Source: Methanocorpusculum sp.
GTDB taxonomy: Archaea; Halobacteriota; Methanomicrobia; Methanomicrobiales; Methanocorpusculaceae
Direction: 5' to 3'
DNA length: 6,370 nt
NCBI GenBank assembly: GCA_029987025.1
Contig: DALTWQ010000071.1
Span: forward strand, 1 to 6,370
In this document: positions 1-5,087 of the stretch, piece by piece
Layout of the letters: each line of letters starts with the position of its first letter
Numbering within the stretch: position 1 is the first letter of the stretch
Program-made: the position numbers and the translations under genes
Notes under the pieces: generated by a model
What the model was told of the DNA's origin: nothing
The model's database searches: none
What the model saw: the letters and a program-made list of their open reading frames with translations, nothing else

Positions 1-319
1 CGTCTTCTGTTGTTCCTCCGGGGCGTATTGAGAGCTCTCTGCAGATATCTTCTGCAAGGTCGATTGATTTTCTGATGTGGCAGGCTGTTCCGTTGCAGAC
101 TTTGATGATATGTTTTCCTTTCGGAGTTATGGATAAGGCCTTATAGAATGTTACCATCGAATACAGGTGAGATACCGGACAGGACAGATATTCAGCTGCG
201 GCGGTTATGCCATCACGCGGGACATAGCCGAATGCATGCTGCATATCCTGCAGGATAGCTAAAGCATATTCCATTTTATCCGGATATGCGTGTATTATGG
301 CAGAGATATCTTCAATCAT
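1..319 (-). CDS. NuoE/HndA-type thioredoxin-like [2Fe-2S] subunit, 5' part (cut by window edge)
   Basis: The reverse strand opens at an ATG at 319 and stays open to the window edge, giving 106 codons of a protein cut at its C-terminus. Residues 1-60 match the helical N-terminal part of the NuoE (24 kDa, complex I) family, with the family-typical stretch HAFGYVPRD (28-36) and VTFYKALSITPKGKH (56-70). CNGTACH (75-81) supplies the first two [2Fe-2S] ligands, Cys75 and Cys80 (C-x4-C). The second pair would lie beyond the edge, since the family is usually about 150-165 residues. An in-frame stop lies two codons upstream, so this start is the earliest possible. Members pass electrons between NAD(P)H or a flavin subunit and iron-sulfur partners in complex I, NADP-reducing hydrogenases and formate dehydrogenases. 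The partner genes would be expected to the left and are not visible. The family call is firm; the complex it serves is unknown. I see no clear Shine-Dalgarno sequence. Confidence 0.85.
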   Translation of the reverse strand, partial: MIEDISAIIHAYPDKMEYALAILQDMQHAFGYVPRDGITAAAEYLSCPVSHLYSMVTFYKALSITPKGKHIIKVCNGTACHIRKSIDLAEDICRELSIRPGGTTED

Positions 320-522
320 TGTGTATCATTTTTGTATTCAGTGAGATATGTCTGTTTCGTTTGCGGCACGCGAGGGGGAATAAGGTTGGAAAAAAGCGGA
401 TTTCATGTATGCTCTGTGAAGTTTACTTGTATGTTTTTGAGAAAGCGGCAGTAGAGTGAAGAAGAGAAGCCGACTGCTGCACAGATTATCCTCAGACGAA
501 CGTACCAGACATGCAGAGTCAG
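320..522. other. Intergenic flank with no supported gene
   Basis: This stretch lies between the start of the NuoE-like gene and the long inverted repeat. A 63-codon reading frame on the minus strand has no recognisable domain, and its composition follows a Ser/Leu-rich shadow pattern, so I do not call it. The stretch should contain the promoter of the minus-strand gene, but I see no convincing TATA box 25-35 nt before position 319. There is a short purine run near 371-380. Confidence 0.4.
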
Positions 523-651
523 GTGACACGTCAGTGACAGTTTTAGTGACACTTTTGTGACACTTTGTATTTTTAAATCTCTTTATTTTGAGGTTTGTTT
601 TCGAATCTAAGTCATTTGTGACAGTTGTGACAGTTGTGACACTTTTTTGAA
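523..651 (+). repeat. Left arm: seven GTGACAS words in two phased clusters
   Basis: The outer cluster has GTGACAC/G at 523, 534, 546 and 557, spaced 11-12 bp, which is close to one helical turn. The inner cluster has copies at 618, 627 and 636, an exact 9-bp tandem repeat (unit GTGACAGTT) ending in an oligo-T run at 643-648. Between the clusters lie elements shared with the other arm: TTAAATCTCT near 574-583 and TGAGGTTTGTTT near 589-600. GTGACAC is itself a 7-bp palindrome, so each word could bind a symmetric DNA-binding protein. Confidence 0.85.
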
Positions 652-907
652 TTTCATGTTTGCAGTAGAGAAATTATCTCTATGCAGATATTGTTTTCAG
701 CAATCCGGTATCGTAAGTATTCATCTTACAGATAAAGACAGACATACAGTATCAGATACATACATAAATTACATTGATAAATACACATAATCAGATAAAA
801 TAAAGAAATATCAAAATAAATAATCAGCACATACCACACAAGAGAACAAGACAGACTGTAAGACGCTCAGCTCGGCACCACCTCATCCTTCCAGTACGAA
901 ACTAACG
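652..907. other. AT-rich spacer between the inverted arms
   Basis: The plus strand is strongly A-rich from about 728 to 860, while the left arm is T-rich, so the A/T skew reverses within about 100 nt. A small hairpin is visible at 666-682 (TAGAGA, 5-nt loop, TCTCTA), with a weaker one at 713-729 (GTAAG/CTTAC). No reading frame of note, tRNA or terminator is visible. In an origin model this would be the unwinding region, which is inference. Confidence 0.6.
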
Positions 908-1033
908 TTCAAAAAAGTGTCACAACTGTCACAACTGTCACAAATCGCTTAGAATCGGAAATAAACCTCAGAAACGAGAGATTTAAAAACGCAAACTGTC
1001 ACTGAACTGTCACAAAAGTGTCACAACCCTCAC
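908..1033 (-). repeat. Right arm: six STGTCAC words plus one degenerate copy
   Basis: The inner cluster lies at 917, 926 and 935 (exact 9-bp period) and mirrors the left inner cluster base for base, including the preceding oligo-A run at 911-916. The outer cluster lies at 996, 1007 and 1018 (11-bp period), followed by CCCTCAC at 1027-1033, which differs from the consensus at two positions. The interval 946-995 keeps the AACCTCA and GAGATTTAAAAA elements. Diverged versions of both elements reappear outside the arm, at 1068-1080 and 1086-1093. Confidence 0.85.
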
Positions 1034-1107
1034 AAACATCCCGGATTCAAAAATAAAGGCTGAATCATAGAGATTTAGAGAGTGAAACCTCATCACAAAC
1101 CCGGGAG

Positions 1108-1224
1108 GTCAGGAACTTCAGGAACTTTTTTCACATTCTCCATTCTATTATACACTATATCACACACATAAAATATACACTAATACTAAGAGAAGAGAGA
1201 AAAAAAGTTCTGGAAGTTCTTGAC
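1108..1224. repeat. Second inverted repeat with tandem 9-bp units, AT-rich centre
   Basis: The arms at 1108-1132 and 1200-1224 match as reverse complements at 21 of 25 positions around a 67-nt AT-rich spacer. Each arm contains a two-unit 9-bp direct repeat of the form AAGTTCCTG (left arm read on the minus strand; right arm AAGTTCTGG followed by AAGTTCTTG) next to an oligo-A run. The plan is the same as in the larger repeat (A-run, then 9-bp units, mirrored around AT-rich DNA), but the word is different. The spacer includes TATA-like tracts, so this could also be an operator around a promoter. Confidence 0.75.
1168..1179 (+). promoter_or_regulatory. Possible distal TATA box for the rightward operon
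   Basis: CATAAAATATAC resembles the archaeal TATA element and sits in the spacer of the second inverted repeat. A start site about 25 nt downstream (near 1200) would leave a leader of roughly 130 nt before the first gene. A TFB-recognition element is not clear. This is a weak call. Confidence 0.25.
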
Positions 1225-1290
1225 ATCAAAGAACAGAAAACAATCCCTGCCGCAACAGCAGCCTGATGCAGGACATGAAAAACTCCCGCA

Positions 1291-1303
1291 GATAATAATA
1301 TTC
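1291..1303 (+). promoter_or_regulatory. Possible proximal TATA box for the rightward operon
   Basis: GATAATAATATTC is centred about 34 nt before the ATG at 1332, which would give a very short leader or a leaderless mRNA. There is no Shine-Dalgarno sequence before 1332, which fits leaderless initiation. It competes with the distal candidate near 1168. Confidence 0.3.
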
Positions 1304-1331
1304 ATCCCGTAAGAACACCAATATATACCGC

Positions 1332-1847
1332 ATGAAAGTACTTTTAGTAATTGCATCAGACAGATTCATGGACGAAGAATATACCGTTCCGAAAAAAATC
1401 CTCACTGATGCCGGCATCGAATGCATCACCGCATCCACAAAACACGGAACCTGCTACGGCATGCACGGCGAAATCATCGAATCCGACCTCTCCTTCGAAG
1501 AAGTAAACCCGGGCGACTATGACGGCATCGTAATCTCGGGCGGCATAGGATGTCAGGACGAACTCTGGAGAAACGAAAAACTCATCGACATCACAAATAA
1601 AATCGGAACCGCAGGAAAAACCGCAGCAGCAATCTGCTTAGCCCCCGTCATCTTAGGAGAAGCAGGCCTTCTTGCAGGAAAGAAAGCAGCAGTCTTTGAC
1701 ACACCCGCATCAAAACGTGTCCTCACCCTCGACAAAGCAGTACTTTCCGATGAAAAAGTCGTAACAGACGGCAACATCATCACCGCAAAAACACCCTTCG
1801 ATGCAAAAGAGTTCGGAAACGCGGTTCTCGCATCCCTTCAGAAATAA
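1332..1847 (+). CDS. DJ-1/PfpI-family protein
   Basis: This 171-residue protein has the usual single-domain length of the DJ-1/PfpI (ThiJ) superfamily. The first beta-strand is MKVLLVIAS. EEYTVP (15-20) carries the conserved acidic residue, Glu16, corresponding to Glu18 of human DJ-1. ISGGIG (68-73) is the oxyanion-hole loop. AAICLAPVIL (99-108) is the nucleophile elbow with Cys102, and TAKTPFDAKEFG (151-162) is the typical C-terminal end. The residue after the cysteine is Leu, not the His of PfpI proteases, so a Cys-His protease dyad of the PfpI type is not supported. Family members act as glyoxalases or deglycases, chaperones, redox sensors or peptidases, and I cannot choose among these. 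The ATG start opens directly into the first strand. The next gene begins 24 nt after the stop, so co-transcription is likely. Alanine codons are nearly all GCA. Confidence 0.85.
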   Translation: MKVLLVIASDRFMDEEYTVPKKILTDAGIECITASTKHGTCYGMHGEIIESDLSFEEVNPGDYDGIVISGGIGCQDELWRNEKLIDITNKIGTAGKTAAAICLAPVILGEAGLLAGKKAAVFDTPASKRVLTLDKAVLSDEKVVTDGNIITAKTPFDAKEFGNAVLASLQK

Positions 1848-1871
1848 AACAAACCAGCAACCATCACGGAA

Positions 1872-3722
1872 ATGACAAATCCTGCACCCTCTGCCACTGC
1901 ATTATCCTCTGCGCTCGCCCTCTTTGAAAAAGGAGAATACAACGAGGTCTTAACCCTCGCATCCGGAACAACAGACCCGGCGCTCATGCTTCTTGCGGCA
2001 CGAAGTTATCTTGCAACCGGAAAACTCGACATCGCAGAAACACTCCTCAACTCCCTCCTGGGAATCATGCCCAACTCATCATACCTGCACAGCTACTTAG
2101 GCGATGTGCTGGTAAAAAAAGAACGTGATGAAGAAGCAATCGCAGAATATGCAGAAGCATTATCCCTCGACCCGGACAACAAAGCAGCCGTCAGAAACTA
2201 CGCAGACGCCTTAATCAGAAAAGAAGATTTCCGTGCCGCAATACCGGCGCTTCGCTCTCTTGTCCGTGCAGACAACCAGGCAGACGATGTAAAACGGCTC
2301 GAAGAAATATTCACAAAAGTACATGAGGCAAAAGAAGCAGTCTCCCTTCACCTGCAGCACTTCGGCGAAGACGTCATCACCCTGCCCTACACAGAAGCTC
2401 TCCTTGCCTCCCGCGACATACAAAAATGCCTTGAAGCAGCACACCGCGGCTGGGACAAAGAGAAAAACACCGCATACTTACGCATATACTTAGAAGCACT
2501 CGCAGCAGCAGACATAAACGCCGCAGAAAAAGCATACCGTGAAGCACTCGACAGCTTTGAAGAAGAAGGCATTGATGATGAAAACGTATCCTCAATCAGA
2601 TTCTCCTTTGTTCTCCTCGAAAAACTCCTCGGCAAATACGACGCGGCAATCTACGAGTTAAAGCCCCTTTTAGAAAAGGGCGGCGATGCCGTATTCCAGC
2701 TGGTCGCAGCAGACATTGCCGCACAGAAAGGAGACGGCGAGACTGCAAATACCATCTACCGGAAACTGATTGCCGATGTGATGAGCGAAGAAAATCCCGA
2801 ATGGGAAACCGCAGAACTGGCCGTCAACCGGTTCACCTCCTTCCTCTCCGAAGTACGGGGCAAAGAAGAAACAGCAGGCATCATCAGCGTAACCTTATCC
2901 CCGTTCCCGAAAGCAGTCTCCCTGGTAAAAATCGGAGAAGCATACGAAGCAGCAAATGCCCACGAACAGGCAAAGGACTGGTTCTACCGTGCATACCGGG
3001 CAGATACCATCCGCGGAGGCGTGGCATACGCCGGATACCTCAAGCGTGCTGATGAAATCCGTGAGGCGGAAACAATTCTCCGCTACATCTTAACGAACCT
3101 GAAATCAGTCGCCGAACTTGAACAGGCCGCTGATGCGGTCTTAAACGGAGAAGCGGAACTCTACAAACTGGATAAGACACGTGAACTGGTACAGAAAAAA
3201 CTCTCTGCGTCAGCTGATGAACTCACCGCAGACGGCCGCGAGATGCTTGCAGCACTCTACCTCTACTCAGCAGTTGATGCGATTGAGAACCGCAGCTATG
3301 AGGACTGTAAATGGTTCTGCCTCGCAGGAATCGATGTTCTGCCCTGCTTCCCGGAAAAAATTCACATCCAGGACTTCAACGACCTCCTCATCAGAGCAAA
3401 AGGCCGTGCCTTATCAGAACGCCCCATTCTGATGGAAAAAACAGCAGCACAGGCCGCAGACGAAAGCCCTGCTGAAGAACCCGAAGAGCCTGATGAAGAT
3501 GTTCTGCCGAATCTTGATGAGCGGGAAAAAAAGATTATCGCCTTCATCCGCGAACACCGTGAGGCTACCGAGATGGACCTTCGCGCTCTGTTAGACACAC
3601 GAAGAGCCGCCGGTATTGTAAATGCACTCATCGAGAAAACAGCGGAACTGGGCATCACAGTTATAGAGAAACGCGGCACCGGAGAACGCGGCGAGATTTA
3701 CGGCTATGTCGGCAGCAGATGA
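1872..3722 (+). CDS. TPR-repeat protein with C-terminal winged-helix domain
   Basis: This 616-residue protein has no signal peptide or membrane segment and is presumably cytoplasmic. Residues 10-140 form tandem tetratricopeptide repeats, clearest at 71-104 (YLHSYLGDVL, then ALSLDPDN) and 105-138. A central alpha-solenoid runs to about 510, with a further TPR-like unit at 352-385. An acidic linker (about 528-550, rich in Glu, Asp and Pro) leads to a likely winged helix at 549-616: helix EREKKIIAFIREH, helix TEMDLRALLD, a recognition-type helix around 577-592, and a wing with VIEKRGTGERGE. TPR solenoids bind proteins and winged helices usually bind DNA, so an adaptor that brings a partner to DNA is inferred. 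The partner is probably the ATPase gene, whose start lies 17 nt before this stop. The start at 1872 places the first TPR helix near residue 10; no good Shine-Dalgarno sequence precedes it. The domain architecture is well supported, the biological role is not known. Confidence 0.8.
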   Translation: MTNPAPSATALSSALALFEKGEYNEVLTLASGTTDPALMLLAARSYLATGKLDIAETLLNSLLGIMPNSSYLHSYLGDVLVKKERDEEAIAEYAEALSLDPDNKAAVRNYADALIRKEDFRAAIPALRSLVRADNQADDVKRLEEIFTKVHEAKEAVSLHLQHFGEDVITLPYTEALLASRDIQKCLEAAHRGWDKEKNTAYLRIYLEALAAADINAAEKAYREALDSFEEEGIDDENVSSIRFSFVLLEKLLGKYDAAIYELKPLLEKGGDAVFQLVAADIAAQKGDGETANTIYRKLIADVMSEENPEWETAELAVNRFTSFLSEVRGKEETAGIISVTLSPFPKAVSLVKIGEAYEAANAHEQAKDWFYRAYRADTIRGGVAYAGYLKRADEIREAETILRYILTNLKSVAELEQAADAVLNGEAELYKLDKTRELVQKKLSASADELTADGREMLAALYLYSAVDAIENRSYEDCKWFCLAGIDVLPCFPEKIHIQDFNDLLIRAKGRALSERPILMEKTAAQAADESPAEEPEEPDEDVLPNLDEREKKIIAFIREHREATEMDLRALLDTRRAAGIVNALIEKTAELGITVIEKRGTGERGEIYGYVGSR

Positions 3723-4989
3723 CAGACGCCTTGAAAGTATCGGCATTATAACATCCCTCAGGCGCGGAACAGTACCTGATGCAGGGCTTGCACGGCTCGC
3801 GGTAGGATTAGAGACGGAAGAGTCTGTCATATCAGGCCAGCTCGAATTCACCGCAGCAGGTCATGCGGACTGCAAATTCATCCGCGGCGAGTACGGCTCG
3901 GGAAAAACATTCGTAATAGCCCGGGCTGCAGAAATCGCCCTCGCAAAAAAGTTCGTCGTATCTCATGTTGTCATATCTCCTGACACCCCTCTTCACAAAC
4001 TGCAGGCGATATACACAAAAATCTGTACCGGGATTTCTACCGCAACTGAAAAACATGCCCTGAAAAGCATCATCGATACCTGGATTTTCGGGATTGAAGA
4101 CAGATTAATCGAAACCGGCATCAGTGAAAATGATCCGAAACTCGCAGAACTCACCGCAAACGAGGTGGAGTCTTCGCTCGAACGCGTCTCCGGAATCTCA
4201 TCCGGACTTGCGGCAGCAGTTCGTGCGTATTATCTCTCAAACAACAAAGGAGATTTTGCCGCGGCACAGGCTGCAGTCGGCTGGATTTCAGGCGATGCAA
4301 CGGTTGCAAACCGCTCTTTTAAGATGCAGGCAGGAATCAAAGGAAATGTTTCCGAGACGGACGCACTGCTCTTCTTAAAAGGCATCGTCTATCTCATCCG
4401 TCAGGCGGGTTTTGCAGGTCTCTTTGTTTCGTTCGACGAAGTGGAAACAATGCAGGGCCTGCCGCGCCCCCAGCGTGAGAAAGGATACGTGAATCTCCGC
4501 CAGATTGTTGATATGACGGACAAATGCGAGATTCCGGGCTCATATTTCCTGTTCGCGGGAACCCCTGCCTTCTTCGAAAGTGCAAAAGGCATCCGCTCGC
4601 TTCCGGCGCTCTATGACAGAATCAGCATCGCATCCGACGATGAATTTGCAAACCCGCTGCAGACGCAGATAGTTCTTTCAAAGTTCAACGCAGAAAAACT
4701 GGAAGCTGCAGCATACAAGGTAATTGACATCTACCGCGAAGGGTTCGGCCCTGTTGACACCTCACGCGTATCTCCGAAGTTTATCACCGCGATGATTTCG
4801 AAGGTTACATCCAGGTTCGGTGGACGTGTGGATGTTGTACCGCGTCTTTTCCTGCGTGAGTTTGTTGATGTGCTGGATAAATGCGCACTCTATGAGAATT
4901 ATTCTCCGATGGAAAAATACGCGTTTGTTCCCTCCGGCAGCGGTCAGCTGAAGGAAGAAGAAAAAGCAGTGATGGAAGTTGAGTGGTGA
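3706..4989 (+). CDS. BrxC/BrxD-type (DUF2791) P-loop ATPase
   Basis: This 427-residue protein matches the length and motif order of the BREX ATP-binding protein BrxD (formerly DUF2791). The N-terminal signature is SLRRGTVPDAGLARLAVGLE (17-36). Walker A is GEYGSGKT (61-68, Lys67), preceded by the family-typical KFIR. Walker B is GLFVSFDEVE (238-247, Asp244 and Glu245). FLFAGTPAFFE (281-291) is a sensor-like strand, and ALYDRI (301-306) contains a candidate arginine finger. BrxD proteins occur in some BREX phage-defence types, and DUF2791 ATPases also occur in other predicted DNA-processing operons. No PglZ, methyltransferase, Lon protease or helicase gene is present here, so a full BREX system is not supported. 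The start lies inside the end of the TPR gene with only a weak GGCGAG about 10 nt upstream, which suggests translational coupling. The ATPase motifs look intact. The family call is confident; the function is inferred. Confidence 0.88.
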   Translation: MSAADDRRLESIGIITSLRRGTVPDAGLARLAVGLETEESVISGQLEFTAAGHADCKFIRGEYGSGKTFVIARAAEIALAKKFVVSHVVISPDTPLHKLQAIYTKICTGISTATEKHALKSIIDTWIFGIEDRLIETGISENDPKLAELTANEVESSLERVSGISSGLAAAVRAYYLSNNKGDFAAAQAAVGWISGDATVANRSFKMQAGIKGNVSETDALLFLKGIVYLIRQAGFAGLFVSFDEVETMQGLPRPQREKGYVNLRQIVDMTDKCEIPGSYFLFAGTPAFFESAKGIRSLPALYDRISIASDDEFANPLQTQIVLSKFNAEKLEAAAYKVIDIYREGFGPVDTSRVSPKFITAMISKVTSRFGGRVDVVPRLFLREFVDVLDKCALYENYSPMEKYAFVPSGSGQLKEEEKAVMEVEW

Positions 4990-5009
4990 GGTCAGATGAG
5001 ATGCAATAA

Positions 5010-5084
5010 TTCAGCGTCTTTGTCTGAAATCATGGTCTTTCGGCGTTTAGTGTGAACTACAGTATTTCAGACAAAAACGCTGAA
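5010..5084. terminator. Long stem-loop between convergent genes (possible bidirectional terminator)
   Basis: Positions 5010-5030 and 5064-5084 are reverse complements at 20 of 21 positions, enclosing a 33-nt loop. The single mismatch becomes a G-U wobble pair in a leftward transcript. The stem begins 21 nt after the ATPase stop and ends 3 nt before the nre stop codon, so both mRNAs would carry it. There is no oligo-U tract directly after either side, so it is not a classical intrinsic terminator. RNA 3'-end protection, processing, or a recombination-related site are alternatives. Confidence 0.6.
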
Positions 5085-5087
5085 CAG

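Larger units (their letters stand above)
523..1033. repeat. Long imperfect inverted repeat with iteron-like arms (candidate origin, partition or operator region)
   Basis: The arms at 523-651 and 908-1033 are reverse complements of each other around a 256-nt spacer. The inner 38 nt are identical (614-651 against 908-945). The next 50 nt match at 40 positions (564-613 against 946-995), and the outer parts consist of the same 7-bp words in slightly different register. The word is STGTCAC, read as GTGACAS in the left arm, with seven copies on the left and six clear copies plus one degenerate copy (1027-1033) on the right. Repeated short words at regular spacing flanking an AT-rich core are the usual layout of iteron origins, partition sites and multi-site operators. 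I see no coding potential here. The architecture is seen directly in the sequence; the function is inferred. Confidence 0.9.

Noticed and set aside
338..529. 63-codon minus-strand reading frame between the NuoE-like gene and the repeat
   Set aside because: No recognisable domain, Ser-rich composition without a plausible fold, and it overlaps the edge of the repeat. Most likely chance.
652..907. tRNA or structured RNA gene in the spacer of the large repeat
   Set aside because: No cloverleaf, T-loop or CCA-like end is visible, and the DNA is low-complexity A-rich with only 5-6 bp hairpins.
523..1033. CRISPR array
   Set aside because: The repeated words are only 7-9 bp, the inner copies have almost no spacers, the arms are inverted, and no cas gene is in the window.
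523..1033. MITE or insertion-sequence remnant
   Set aside because: Long inverted arms could suggest one, but I see no target-site duplication at the outer ends, no transposase remnant, and the arms consist of phased short words, unlike typical terminal repeats. Not fully excluded without a genome search.
3362..3679. 105-codon antisense reading frame inside the TPR gene, and similar antisense frames elsewhere in the operon
   Set aside because: Ser/Arg-rich shadow of a strongly biased coding strand. The forward frame has clear TPR and winged-helix features.
3706..4989. A complete BREX phage-defence system
   Set aside because: Only a BrxD-like ATPase is present. The neighbours are a DJ-1 protein, a TPR-winged-helix protein and nre, not PglZ, PglX, BrxA/B, Lon or a helicase.
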